This document shows positions 10,257 to 19,683 of a stretch of 64,000 nucleotides of DNA, one piece after another. Under the pieces are notes generated by a model. It was not told where the DNA came from. It ran no database searches and was given only the letters and a program-made list of their open reading frames with translations. Numbering within the stretch: the first letter of the stretch is position 1; the number at the start of each line of letters is the position of its first letter. The position numbers and the translations under genes are program-made. This stretch comes from JABDMD01 sp965203475 (GTDB lineage Bacteria; Pseudomonadota; Gammaproteobacteria; UBA4575): NCBI GenBank assembly GCA_965203475.1, contig OZ241890.1:1302001-1366000 (forward strand), in the 5' to 3' direction.

Positions 10257-10688
10257 GTGCCTGACAAAGTAAAAAATACATTTAAAAAAAATGTCTCTAT
10301 TGGGAGAAGATTAGGCGCAATTTTTTATGATTTGTTGTTGTTAATAACTATTTTAATTTTTGCATCCTTAGTGATTGTTATTCCATTCAAAATGCATCCA
10401 GAGCACACCTATTTTTTTCTGTATCAATTCTATGTGCTATTCGTTAGTTTTATATTTTTTGCATGGAGCTGGATACGGGGAGGCCAAACACTAGGAATGA
10501 AAACCTGGAAAATAAAACTAATTTCAAACGATGATTCTGCTATTACATGGTATTCCTGTGGAATTCGATTTGTTGTGGCACTATTCTCCTGGTCATTGCT
10601 GGGAATAGGGTTTTTATGGCTATTGTTAGATCAAAAAAATCGAACGTGGTATGACTTCGCTTCCAAGACTCAATTGGTAAGACTATAA
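10257..10688 (+). CDS. RDD family membrane protein
   Basis: Small integral membrane protein of 143 residues with an RDD domain (RRLGAIFYDLLLL, residues 17-29, with the family's Arg and Asp). Three membrane segments are visible: about 21-46, 55-78 and 99-123. A GGQTLGMKTWKIKL motif typical of the family lies between the second and third. RDD proteins next to lptG are common in gammaproteobacteria, and their function is unproven (some are linked to ion transport). The start is GTG with no clear ribosome-binding site. It converges on lptG with a 16-base gap. Confidence 0.85.
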   Translation: MPDKVKNTFKKNVSIGRRLGAIFYDLLLLITILIFASLVIVIPFKMHPEHTYFFLYQFYVLFVSFIFFAWSWIRGGQTLGMKTWKIKLISNDDSAITWYSCGIRFVVALFSWSLLGIGFLWLLLDQKNRTWYDFASKTQLVRL

Positions 10689-10704
10689 TTAAAAATTGAT
10701 AATT

Positions 10705-11781
10705 CTATGCCGTCTTTTTGATGGCGATGGTAGCGATGAATATTGTCAAAATTGTTGGCAAAAAAGCGCCTAAGATTGGCGGCAGATTGTATACCACGCT
10801 TGCATTACCCAACACACGACTGACTAAATAAAAAATTACAGCCACAGTAATTCCAATAGTAATTCTTTGTCCCAATCCTCCCATCCGCGCAGAACGAAAT
10901 ACAAAGGGGACAGCAATTAATAACATTGCAATACCAGACAAAGGAACTGCAAAACGATTGAAATAAGCGAGCTGATAGCGCTTTGAATCCAGATCGTTTT
11001 GTTTTAAATATGATATATATTTTCTTAATTTTACTGCCCCCATATATTCCGGCTTAACAGTTACAACATCAAATAATTCTGGTGACACTAATCTTTCCCA
11101 TTGCTCTTTATCCGAAGCAGTAGTTTCCACACCATTACTTGAGATTAGACTGTGTTGTACTTCTTGCAAATGCCAAACCCCCTCCTCATAGTATGCACGT
11201 TTAGCAAAACTAGCGCGTTCAAGCTGATAATCTTTATTGAGCTCATACACCCATACATTAGCCATACGATACTCTGGAAATACTTGTTGCACGTTGATAT
11301 AACGATTTCCATCCCGAACCCATAAACCATGCTTAGAACGAATTGATATTTTTTTCATATCACTCGTTTTATTCAAACTTCGTACATAGCCTTCCGTGGT
11401 AGGCGCTACCGCTTCTCCCACCCACATACTTAATAATAAAAGAACTATTCCAATTTTTAGCACTGACCCTAATATGCGTAACTTGCTAAAACCTAATGCC
11501 CGCATTGACACGAGCTCGCTTCTTGCTGCGAGTTGGCCCAAGCCGATTAACGTGCCTAATAACAATGCATAAGGCATAAACTCATAGCTCCGCTGCGGCA
11601 TTGCCAATACTAGTTTTAATAACGCGTGGTTAAATGTAAATCCACGTTTACCGATAGCTTCTAAATCGTTGATTAAATCTATTATTGAATCAATAGAAAA
11701 CAATATTGCCAATGCAATCAATGTTCCAAAAAAGACGGTACGCCCCAGATAGCGGTCAAAATATTTAATTAAGTTATTCAT
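10705..11781 (-). CDS. lptG: LPS export ABC transporter permease LptG
   Basis: One of two permeases of the LptB2FG complex that extracts lipopolysaccharide from the inner membrane and passes it to LptC/LptA. It has 358 residues: three N-terminal membrane segments, a large periplasmic beta-jellyroll domain (about 135-265) and three C-terminal membrane segments. The segment RSELVSMRALGFSKLRI is the cytoplasmic coupling-helix region. Its start codon overlaps the lptF stop in TAATG, implying translational coupling. Confidence 0.95.
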   Translation of the reverse strand: MNNLIKYFDRYLGRTVFFGTLIALAILFSIDSIIDLINDLEAIGKRGFTFNHALLKLVLAMPQRSYEFMPYALLLGTLIGLGQLAARSELVSMRALGFSKLRILGSVLKIGIVLLLLSMWVGEAVAPTTEGYVRSLNKTSDMKKISIRSKHGLWVRDGNRYINVQQVFPEYRMANVWVYELNKDYQLERASFAKRAYYEEGVWHLQEVQHSLISSNGVETTASDKEQWERLVSPELFDVVTVKPEYMGAVKLRKYISYLKQNDLDSKRYQLAYFNRFAVPLSGIAMLLIAVPFVFRSARMGGLGQRITIGITVAVIFYLVSRVLGNASVVYNLPPILGAFLPTILTIFIATIAIKKTA

Positions 11782-12848
11782 TAAGTTTTTAATCGTTGTT
11801 TATAAAATAAAAACAAAATAACTGTGAAAAGAACAAAATGCACCAGATATAACCCTGGGAATACTGGAAACTTTTCATTCGCAATCCACGTTTGAAACAA
11901 AATTAAAACGTTGGAATAAATTAAATAAATAACAATCGCTAAGCCCAACTTCGCAAAACGTCCTTGTCTTGGACTAGATACACTAAGTGGAAATGCTAAA
12001 CCGGCAAGCAAAAGTGCGCCTAAGGGAACAGATAACCTCCATTGTAATTCTGCCTGGTTCTTTGAACTAGGAGAATCCATTAACTGCGCTGTAGTTTTAA
12101 ATTCAGGATCGTCTTCATTCATATTTAAATTAAAGTCAGGCAGTCGCACAGCATGTTGCTTGAAAGATAAAACAGTAAAGCCCCCTTCTCCAGGGATACC
12201 CTCATATCTTTGGCCATTATTTAAAATTAACGCCTCTCCACCCAATTCTGTTGCCGTATCTTGTTTGGCAACTTTTGCAGTTTCAATGGCTATGGTCCCA
12301 GCGTTGCGCTCATAAATAAAAACATTATTGACTACATCATTTTCTTTATCTTCTGATTCAACAAATACCACCCAATTCCCCTGCCTAGATTCTATAAACT
12401 GACCTGGAGTTAATGCATGGATACTGATTAAACTTCTTGCTTGTAGCTTTAGCTGTTCCACTCGCTTTGTAGCCCAAGGTGCTGAATAGATGGATAGAAA
12501 AAACAAAGCGATTATTAAAGGAATTACCATTAAACTGGCATATTTCAATAGACCTGCCTGGCCAATTCCTGAGGCCTTAATGGCATAGATCTCACTATCC
12601 CGATAAAGTCTCCCTAGCGTTAACATTATTGTGATCAACAATGCAAAAGGAATTAATAAAATTGCCGAATTTAAAATTCCCAACCCCAATAATGACAACA
12701 CAACATCCGCTGTTAATTTCCCATCCATTACTTTTCCTAACAAGCTAATAAATGATTTACTAATGATGACAAGTAATAGCACTGCACTTACAGCAGCAAA
12801 AGTAAGGGCAAGCTCTCTTGAAAAGTAGCGATTTAAGGTTGTTATCAC
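11781..12848 (-). CDS. lptF: LPS export ABC transporter permease LptF
   Basis: Partner permease of LptG in the lipopolysaccharide exporter. It has 355 residues with the same six-segment plan and a periplasmic jellyroll domain. The coupling-helix region reads RDSEIYAIKASGIGQ. First gene of the lptF-lptG operon, divergent from pepA across 94 bases, the arrangement seen in Escherichia and Pseudomonas. Confidence 0.95.
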   Translation of the reverse strand: MITTLNRYFSRELALTFAAVSAVLLLVIISKSFISLLGKVMDGKLTADVVLSLLGLGILNSAILLIPFALLITIMLTLGRLYRDSEIYAIKASGIGQAGLLKYASLMVIPLIIALFFLSIYSAPWATKRVEQLKLQARSLISIHALTPGQFIESRQGNWVVFVESEDKENDVVNNVFIYERNAGTIAIETAKVAKQDTATELGGEALILNNGQRYEGIPGEGGFTVLSFKQHAVRLPDFNLNMNEDDPEFKTTAQLMDSPSSKNQAELQWRLSVPLGALLLAGLAFPLSVSSPRQGRFAKLGLAIVIYLIYSNVLILFQTWIANEKFPVFPGLYLVHFVLFTVILFLFYKQRLKT

Positions 12849-12942
12849 GTGTAGGAAAATGGAACTCGATGATCCAGTAGTTACAAATTGGATAATTTTA
12901 GCAATAATGAAGCAAACACAGACAACAAATTAAAGGATCGCA

Positions 12943-14442
12943 ATGGATTACATCGTAAAAACGGCTAGCGCAGATAAAGAAACAGCAGATTGTGTTGTAG
13001 TTGGGGTGTTTAAACCGAGGCGTTTGAGTGAATCTGCCAAAAAAATAGACAAGCTTTATCGCGGCAACATTTCTAACCTTTGCCAACGCGGCACCATGGA
13101 CGGGAGTCTAGGCAAAGTCATCACATTGCATAACAGCGAACGCAGTAAGCATGCTTGCATCGTGGTAGTAGGCTGTGGAGACGAAGACAAATTTACGATT
13201 AATGCCTTTGAGCGAGCAATCAGTGCAGCGGCAAAAGAAGCGCAAAATTATCAAGCAAGCAGTGTAATAAACTGCTTAACAGAGCTGCCTGTTAAAGATG
13301 CAGATGTTTTAAATAAAGCACAAATCAGCATGCTGTGTTTCACAGCTTCAAACTACCGGTATAACGAAACAAAACCAAAAGCCGCCAAGCAGAAATCGCG
13401 CTTAAGAAAAGTAAAACTTCTAGCACATCAACGAGATGAGTTAGACGACATTCGAGATGGTGCTGAATTTGGCAAGGCAATCGCAAATGGGATGTCGTTG
13501 GCGAAAGACCTAGGAAACTTACCTGGAAATATATGCACCCCGAGTTACCTTGCAGAACAAGCACTGAGCCTAAAAAAAGGTAATCGAAAACTTCAGGTAA
13601 AAATTATTGAAGAAGCAGAAATGGAAAAAATGGGCATGGGTGCATTGCTTTCCGTTTCAAATGGCAGCATAGAACCTGCCAAACTTATCTGTCTTGAGTA
13701 TCAAGGTGGTGAATCAAGCTCCAGACCTGTAGTGTTAGTTGGGAAAGGGATTACTTTTGATACTGGAGGTATTTCCATAAAACCGAGCGCTGCAATGGAT
13801 GAAATGAAATTTGATATGTGTGGCGCTGCCAGTGTCTTGGGTACATTAAAAACCTGTTGCGAATTAGATCTTCCTCTAAATGTAGTTGGTGTCCTAGCCT
13901 GTGCTGAAAACATGCCTGGCGGAAAAGCCACTAAACCTGGTGACGTGGTAACTACCATGTCGGGACAAACTGTTGAGATTTTAAATACGGATGCGGAAGG
14001 ACGACTGGTTTTATGTGATGCCTTGTCTTACATAGAGAAATATAAGCCTGAAGTAGTCATTGACATTGCAACGTTAACCGGCGCCTGTGTAGTCGCCTTG
14101 GGCCACATACCTTCTGGATTAATGAGCAATAACGATGAACTTGCGCATGATTTAATCCAGGCTGGAACTTTAACTGGCGATCGCACCTGGCAGTTACCTT
14201 TGTGGGATGAATATCAATCATTGCTGGATAGCAACTTTGCCGATATCGCTAATATTGGCGGACGTTGGGCAGGCACCATTACAGCTGCCTGTTTTTTATC
14301 TAGATTCACTAAAAAATATCGCTGGGCGCACTTAGATATTGCGGGCGTAGCCTGGAATAGTGCAGGCAAAGCAAAAGGAGCTACCGGCCGGCCGGTTCCA
14401 CTGCTCACAGAATATCTACTTCATCAAGCCTATGAGTTTTAA
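12943..14442 (+). CDS. pepA: Leucyl aminopeptidase PepA
   Basis: Hexameric two-metal M17 aminopeptidase that removes N-terminal residues from peptides; in E. coli PepA is also a DNA-binding accessory of Xer recombination. It has 499 residues. The metal and catalytic site is visible: VGKGITFDTGG, the Asp-containing KFDMCGAA stretch, and the signature NTDAEGRL at 348-355. An AAGGA ribosome-binding site lies six bases before the ATG. First gene of a pepA-holC-unknown-valS run. Confidence 0.97.
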   Translation: MDYIVKTASADKETADCVVVGVFKPRRLSESAKKIDKLYRGNISNLCQRGTMDGSLGKVITLHNSERSKHACIVVVGCGDEDKFTINAFERAISAAAKEAQNYQASSVINCLTELPVKDADVLNKAQISMLCFTASNYRYNETKPKAAKQKSRLRKVKLLAHQRDELDDIRDGAEFGKAIANGMSLAKDLGNLPGNICTPSYLAEQALSLKKGNRKLQVKIIEEAEMEKMGMGALLSVSNGSIEPAKLICLEYQGGESSSRPVVLVGKGITFDTGGISIKPSAAMDEMKFDMCGAASVLGTLKTCCELDLPLNVVGVLACAENMPGGKATKPGDVVTTMSGQTVEILNTDAEGRLVLCDALSYIEKYKPEVVIDIATLTGACVVALGHIPSGLMSNNDELAHDLIQAGTLTGDRTWQLPLWDEYQSLLDSNFADIANIGGRWAGTITAACFLSRFTKKYRWAHLDIAGVAWNSAGKAKGATGRPVPLLTEYLLHQAYEF

Positions 14443-14453
14443 TTCATAAAATC

Positions 14454-14882
14454 ATGATGCCTCGTGTAGATTTTTATATTGCGAGAGACCCATCGCCGCA
14501 GGCTGCAGTACGCACAGCATGTCGCCTTGCGGAAAAAGCATTTCAGGCTGGAATGCGTATTCATATTCAAACTCAACATTCGATGGATATCGATCAATTG
14601 GATGCCATGCTATGGACGTTTAGAGACCGCAGCTTTATCCCTCATGAACAATTTCGAGATGACCTTGAGATCGATTGCCCGGTTACCATCGGTGCGGATA
14701 TGGGTCCTGATAGTGCTGAAATGTTAATAAATTTAAGCCAACGCCAAACAGAAAAATTTGAACAATTTCAAAGAATTGCAGAAGTAATTGAAAATCAACC
14801 AGAATATGTGAACGCTGGTCGTGAACGTTATCGCTTTTATCGTGAGCAAGGCTTAGAACCCCAACATCATGAAGTAATCTGA
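14454..14882 (+). CDS. holC: DNA polymerase III subunit chi
   Basis: Clamp-loader accessory subunit that links SSB to the replisome through psi. It has 142 residues, the normal size. The family signature is visible in RTACRLAEKAFQAGMRI (21-37), DAMLWTFRDRSFIPH (50-64) and a central CPVTIG strand. It lies 11 bases after pepA and before valS, the conserved pepA-holC-valS order. Two adjacent ATG codons make the exact start uncertain by one residue. Confidence 0.93.
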   Translation: MMPRVDFYIARDPSPQAAVRTACRLAEKAFQAGMRIHIQTQHSMDIDQLDAMLWTFRDRSFIPHEQFRDDLEIDCPVTIGADMGPDSAEMLINLSQRQTEKFEQFQRIAEVIENQPEYVNAGRERYRFYREQGLEPQHHEVI

Positions 14883-14913
14883 GTACTAGACACACATTTC
14901 TGGTTACATTTCT

Positions 14914-15243
14914 ATGGATGGAAACAACGCCAAAAAAGCCCCTACTTTAGAGAATTTAGTTGCGAGCAAGCGAGCCTCAGCAAATGCGGTACATGCTCAA
15001 AATGCTAACGTCACTAAAATTCCACAACCAAAATCCGGCACAGGAACTTCTAAGGGTATGGGCGAACAAAAAGCTCAAGATGCAGATGTACCACGCAATC
15101 GTCGAACCGATAAGTCTGAATTTGAAATTCAATTAGCCGGTATCGTGAATAAAATTTTAGTTAAACATTTCAGTGATGCTAGCGAGGAAATTGTCCATCA
15201 AGTGCTTCAAGAAGTTAGAGCAAGACTTCCTGGAAGAAAATAA
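14914..15243 (+). CDS. Small protein of unknown function between holC and valS
   Basis: A 109-residue protein I cannot assign. The first 65 residues are low-complexity and hydrophilic (rich in Ala, Lys, Asn, Gln and Pro), probably disordered. The last 40 (FEIQLAGIVNKILVKHF, then EEIVHQVLQEVRARLP) look like two amphipathic helices. The start is an ATG without a good ribosome-binding site, so translation may depend on the upstream holC gene 31 bases away. Its place between holC and valS and its helical tail hint at a replication or tRNA-synthetase accessory role, but nothing in the sequence shows this. Confidence 0.7.
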   Translation: MDGNNAKKAPTLENLVASKRASANAVHAQNANVTKIPQPKSGTGTSKGMGEQKAQDADVPRNRRTDKSEFEIQLAGIVNKILVKHFSDASEEIVHQVLQEVRARLPGRK

Positions 15244-15381
15244 AACTAGGCACGTCTTGATTGCCTGAGCGGCATCCAACATACTCATTCAATAATTTTT
15301 GCGTGTACTATCGCGTAGATTGTATTGTTATTGATCATTAACTACTAAACATTCTTTTCATAATTCCAGCATTTAAGCGTC

Positions 15382-18147
15382 ATGGAAAAGACATACAGTC
15401 CGCAGGATATCGAGCAAAAATGGTATCAATTCTGGAAGTCTAATAATTACTTTTCACCCTCAGGTGAAAGTAAAAGTGCCTATAGCATAATGATCCCACC
15501 CCCAAACGTCACCGGCACCTTGCACATGGGGCATGCATTTAATAACACATTAATGGATTGTTTAATTCGTTACCACCGAATGTGTGGAGACAATACACTG
15601 TGGCAACCTGGTACAGACCATGCTGGCATTGCAACACAAATGGTCGTTGAAAGAAATTTAAACTCTGAAGGAAAAACACGCCATGATTTAGGACGCGAAA
15701 AATTTGTTGAAAAAGTTTGGGAATGGAAAGAACACTCCGGTAATACCATCTATAGCCAATTAGAAAGAATTGGTTCATCTCTCGATTGGTCGCGTGAACG
15801 ATTTACGATGGATGAGGGTTTATCGGAAGCGGTAAAACAAGTCTTTGTTCGTTTATATGATGAAGGCTTAATTTACCGTGGAAAACGCTTAGTAAATTGG
15901 GACCCAAAACTACATACCGCAGTTTCCGATTTAGAAGTTATCTCCGAAGAAGAAAATGGCCATATGTGGCACATGCGTTATCCATTTGTAAACGGCGAAG
16001 GACACGTCACGGTTGCTACAACTCGACCAGAAACCATGTTAGGTGATGCTGCGGTAGCCGTACATCCAAAAGATAAGCGCTATCAAAATTTAATTGGCAA
16101 AAAGGTTGTACTTCCTCTAACAAATCGCGAAATTCCAATTATCGCCGATGAGTACGTGGACCCAAAATTTGGATCAGGTTGTGTAAAAATTACACCTGCA
16201 CACGACTTTAACGATTATGAAGTCGGCCAACGTCATGATTTAGAACAAATCAATATTTTTTCCATCGATGCAAAAATAAATTCAAATGCACCTAAGGCAT
16301 ATCAAGACTTAGATCGATTCGTAGCCAGAAAAAAAATAGTAACAGATCTTGAAGCCCTTAATTTAATGGAAAAAATAGAAGACCATAAACACATGGTGCC
16401 GCGCGGTGATCGCTCCGGTGTAATTGTCGAACCGTATTTAACCAATCAGTGGTATGTAAAAATCCAACCGCTTGCAGGCCCCGCAATAAAAGCTGTTGAA
16501 AATGGAAATATTCAATTTGTTCCCGATAATTGGAGTAAAACCTACTTTGAATGGATGCGAAATATTCAGGACTGGTGTATAAGCCGACAACTGTGGTGGG
16601 GGCACAGAATACCAGCCTGGTATGACAATGATGGAAACACCTATGTCGCGGAAGATGAAAATTCAGCACGCAAAAAATATGGAATTGACGAATCAGTCAC
16701 TTTAAATCAGGACGAAGATGTTTTAGATACCTGGTTCTCTTCTGCTCTTTGGCCGTTTTCAACTCTCGGTTGGCCAGAACAAACCGATGCTTTAAAAACG
16801 TTTTATCCTACCTCAGTTTTAATTACAGGCTTTGACATTATATTTTTCTGGGTCGCACGTATGATTATGATGGGATTGAAGTTCATGCAAGACGTGCCTT
16901 TTCATCATGTGTACATCCATGGCTTAGTTCGCGATGCCGATGGACAAAAAATGTCTAAATCGAAAGGCAATGTGCTCGACCCCATCGATATCATTGATGG
17001 GATATCGTTAGAAGATTTAGTTGCCAAAAGAATCTCGGGGCTCATGCAACCAGAAATGGCCCCTACAATTGAAAAAGCGACCCGCAAACAATATCCGGAA
17101 GGTATTAAAGCCTATGGTACTGATGCACTGCGCTTTTCCTTTGCATCACAGGCATCCACGGGGCGTGACATTAATTTTGATTTGAACCGCATTGAAGGCT
17201 ATCGAAATTTTTGTAACAAATTATGGAATGCAACTCGCTTTGTTTTAATGAACACAGAAAAAAAAGAGACTGCAAAAGAAATTGATAAAGAAAACTTAAC
17301 ACTGGCTGATCGATGGGTATTAAGTCAACAGCAAGCACACATCGATCTTGTACATAAACATTTACAAAATTATCGCTTTGATTTGGCGGCCCAAGCCTTG
17401 TATGAATTTTCCTGGCACGAATTTTGTGATTGGTATGTAGAACTTTGCAAACCAATACAGTTTAGAGATGATATTCCCGAAGAAGTTAAACAAAACAGTC
17501 GGCGCACATTATTAGAAGTTTTAGAGACGCTGCTACGGCTTCTTCATCCTTTCATTCCATTTATTACAGAGGAAATATGGCATCCCATTGCCAAGCAACT
17601 ACAAAGGTCTGGCGACAGTATCTCATTACAATCCTTCCCGCTCAGCAATAATGACTATGTCGATATCGAAAGTATGGAGCAGTTGGAGTGGTGTAAAGAA
17701 TTTATCAATGGAATACGAAAAATTCGTTCCGAAATGGATATAGCACCTGGAAAACAACTATCCGTGCTCATTCAGAATTGGAGCGAAACAGATAAACAAT
17801 ATTTTGAAGAATGCAAACACTATATCTACTCTCTGGCAAAAATAGAAAAAATTGACTGGATTCAAAATGGTGATGCACCTGACTCTGCAATTGCGCTAGT
17901 GGGTGAGATGAAAATTCTCATCCCTCTGGCCGGTCTAATCGATAAAGAGGCCGAAATAGAACGGTTACATAAAGAAATTAAGAAACTAGAAATTAATTTA
18001 GAAAAAAGCAAGGCTAAACTAAACAACCCAAACTTTGCAGACAAAGCGCCACAAAATATCGTAGCTGCCGAAAAAGAAAGAGCAAAAGAACTACAACTTA
18101 AAATTCAGCAATTGAATGAACAACTACGCAAAATTCAACAGTTGTAA
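15382..18147 (+). CDS. valS: Valyl-tRNA synthetase
   Basis: Class I synthetase charging tRNA-Val, 921 residues. The HIGH-type motif is HMGH at 48-51 (in PPNVTGTLHMGHAF) and KMSKS is at 523-527. The CP1 editing domain is recognisable from VATTRPETMLGD and TPAHDFNDYEVG. A C-terminal coiled coil (about 855-920, rich in Lys, Glu and Gln) is the usual ValS tRNA-binding arm. It ends three bases before the convergent VPxPA-CTERM gene. Confidence 0.98.
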   Translation: MEKTYSPQDIEQKWYQFWKSNNYFSPSGESKSAYSIMIPPPNVTGTLHMGHAFNNTLMDCLIRYHRMCGDNTLWQPGTDHAGIATQMVVERNLNSEGKTRHDLGREKFVEKVWEWKEHSGNTIYSQLERIGSSLDWSRERFTMDEGLSEAVKQVFVRLYDEGLIYRGKRLVNWDPKLHTAVSDLEVISEEENGHMWHMRYPFVNGEGHVTVATTRPETMLGDAAVAVHPKDKRYQNLIGKKVVLPLTNREIPIIADEYVDPKFGSGCVKITPAHDFNDYEVGQRHDLEQINIFSIDAKINSNAPKAYQDLDRFVARKKIVTDLEALNLMEKIEDHKHMVPRGDRSGVIVEPYLTNQWYVKIQPLAGPAIKAVENGNIQFVPDNWSKTYFEWMRNIQDWCISRQLWWGHRIPAWYDNDGNTYVAEDENSARKKYGIDESVTLNQDEDVLDTWFSSALWPFSTLGWPEQTDALKTFYPTSVLITGFDIIFFWVARMIMMGLKFMQDVPFHHVYIHGLVRDADGQKMSKSKGNVLDPIDIIDGISLEDLVAKRISGLMQPEMAPTIEKATRKQYPEGIKAYGTDALRFSFASQASTGRDINFDLNRIEGYRNFCNKLWNATRFVLMNTEKKETAKEIDKENLTLADRWVLSQQQAHIDLVHKHLQNYRFDLAAQALYEFSWHEFCDWYVELCKPIQFRDDIPEEVKQNSRRTLLEVLETLLRLLHPFIPFITEEIWHPIAKQLQRSGDSISLQSFPLSNNDYVDIESMEQLEWCKEFINGIRKIRSEMDIAPGKQLSVLIQNWSETDKQYFEECKHYIYSLAKIEKIDWIQNGDAPDSAIALVGEMKILIPLAGLIDKEAEIERLHKEIKKLEINLEKSKAKLNNPNFADKAPQNIVAAEKERAKELQLKIQQLNEQLRKIQQL

Positions 18148-18150
18148 TGC

Positions 18151-18873
18151 TTAGTGAGTATCTAGTCTTCTCTTAAACCCAAACAAACCCAAAAGACCTG
18201 TCGCCATCATCCACACTGCTGCAGGGACTGGTATAACTGAAATTGATTGTATGTCGCCTGCAGCTAATCTAAGGTTATCTAAATCTGCAAGTACAAACAG
18301 AATTTCACTATTTGCTGGCGGCGTGGATGGTAAAATTTCAGCAGAATCATAAGAACTGGAGTCCCCAAAGAATAGCAAAGTGAATATAACATCCCCAAGC
18401 TCAACCTCACCATTATTGACCGTTACTTGTGAAGCACTTGCAACGATAGATAAAACATCAAAAGTACCAACAAGATTTAGCAGCCCAAATGTGAGGCTAT
18501 CAAAATCAATAGTACTTGAATTAAGGTTGTCTCCAACTCCAATCGATATATTATTGTGGCTATAATTTATTCCGCCTACATTTGCAGTTGCTGGGATTAA
18601 TGAATTATTAAATATGTATCCAATATCATTTGGGCCTTCACTATCATCTATAAAATCTGCCATAGATGCGTCTGCTATATATGAAAAACTTGCAGAATAG
18701 CTGTTACCAGGAATATTAAAAGGAATATCAATTGAAGTTCCATCATCCGAAATTGTAGTTTCAATTAATGCCCCAGAGACATCAATTTGAACTAATGCTG
18801 CTATCACATTTATTGGACTTAAGAATAGTAACAAAAATATTAGTAAAGCTATTATCTTTCTTAACTTTAACAT
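18151..18873 (-). CDS. VPxPA-CTERM sorting-domain protein
   Basis: Predicted secreted protein of about 240 residues. I start it at the ATG at 18873 because it opens a signal peptide (MLKLRKIIALLIFLLLF) and follows an AGGGGAAG ribosome-binding site; a longer reading adds 12 polar residues. The C-terminus has the three-part exosortase signal: VIPVPAAVW, a hydrophobic segment ending in LLGLFGF, then KRR. The body is rich in Ser, Asp, Ile and Asn and beta-like, as is usual for PEP-CTERM cargo, and gives no functional hint. Such proteins are processed by an exosortase (EpsH/XrtA type) in polysaccharide-producing bacteria. No exosortase is in the window, so the partner must be elsewhere. A lone gene, convergent with valS. 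Confidence 0.85.
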   Translation of the reverse strand: MLKLRKIIALLIFLLLFLSPINVIAALVQIDVSGALIETTISDDGTSIDIPFNIPGNSYSASFSYIADASMADFIDDSEGPNDIGYIFNNSLIPATANVGGINYSHNNISIGVGDNLNSSTIDFDSLTFGLLNLVGTFDVLSIVASASQVTVNNGEVELGDVIFTLLFFGDSSSYDSAEILPSTPPANSEILFVLADLDNLRLAAGDIQSISVIPVPAAVWMMATGLLGLFGFKRRLDTH

Positions 18874-18987
18874 GAACCTGCTTCCCCTCTCAGATATTAT
18901 AATTTTCACATAGTAAGTAACTATATTAAAACAACTTTCACAATAAATCTTTTGTCCCTAAATTTTGAAAGGTTAAAGAATATTAAC

Positions 18988-19302
18988 CTATTGATCTAAA
19001 GTAGCTCCACAATTCCAGCAAATATTGAATTGTCCTTCAATCACTTCATTGCAACTATTACAAACACGAGAATCTGCATCTGTTTGAACTGATTGTATAA
19101 ATTCATTCACCAGTTTTTTTGCAGGTTCTTTATCATTTTTATCTACCACCCATAACTCTGGCCACACCTCAGTAGGCGGCAGCTCTCCAACCCCACCAGA
19201 TAAATATTCATTTTTTATAATTGAAGAAATACCTTTTTCTTCTAAAAGATCTTTTAATTGGTGTATGAAGACAGGATTTGGCTCAGCGTAGATTCTTATC
19301 AT
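18988..19302 (-). CDS. DUF2007-domain protein with C-terminal zinc ribbon
   Basis: A 104-residue protein. Residues 1-65 fit the DUF2007 (putative signal-transducing) domain: MIRIYAEPNP, a short helix VFIHQLKDLLEEKGI, then strand SSIIKNEYLSGGVGELPP and the WPELWVVD strand. Residues 81-102 add a zinc-ribbon pair, C-x2-C and C-x2-C (CNSCNE, CWNCGA). Function is unknown in the family. It precedes the small periplasmic-protein gene's stop by 22 bases on the same strand. Confidence 0.82.
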   Translation of the reverse strand: MIRIYAEPNPVFIHQLKDLLEEKGISSIIKNEYLSGGVGELPPTEVWPELWVVDKNDKEPAKKLVNEFIQSVQTDADSRVCNSCNEVIEGQFNICWNCGATLDQ

Positions 19303-19324
19303 CTACCTAGTGTAGCAAATCCAA

Positions 19325-19681
19325 TTAACGGAGTTTCAGTGAATACTTTTGTTTGCTTTCGCCGGTCTTAGAACAAACCGCAATAATGATTATTTCAGTT
19401 AACCCTGAAGGAACTCTTAGTCCTAATAAACTACGTGTAAACGGTTGCTCATCAACATGTGGATGATGAAGAACTCGCTCTCCTAATAGCTCTCCATCAG
19501 GAGAATATACACGCCATGCATTTGCATAATGTTCCCATCCTGTATCTCCATGTTTCAGGGTCACGGAAATATTGAACTTTTGTGCAGAGGTGAGTTCTGC
19601 ACTGGCCTTGATGATTTTTGCATCACTGGCATATGCAATAAACGGGAATACTAAAATTAAAGCTGTAATAATCATTTTCAT
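19325..19681 (-). CDS. Small conserved periplasmic protein of unknown function
   Basis: About 118 residues with a signal peptide (MKMIITALILVFPFIAYA). I prefer the ATG at 19681, nine bases after an AGGA site; a TTG at 19687 is also possible. The body has a recognisable conserved pattern: SVTLKHGDTGWEHYANAW, SPDGELLGERVL, HPHVDEQPFTRSL and a short terminal beta region. I recall similar proteins, chiefly from alphaproteobacteria, all uncharacterised; this is memory, not a search. It lies directly behind the VOC gene, which stops at 19684, so the two are probably co-transcribed. Confidence 0.75.
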   Translation of the reverse strand: MKMIITALILVFPFIAYASDAKIIKASAELTSAQKFNISVTLKHGDTGWEHYANAWRVYSPDGELLGERVLHHPHVDEQPFTRSLLGLRVPSGLTEIIIIAVCSKTGESKQKYSLKLR

Positions 19682-19683
19682 TT

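Noticed and set aside
15244..15381. T-box or other leader before valS
   Set aside because: 138 bases without a recognisable stem set or terminator; a weak promoter-like TTGCGT with TATTGT at 18-base spacing was not convincing enough to list.
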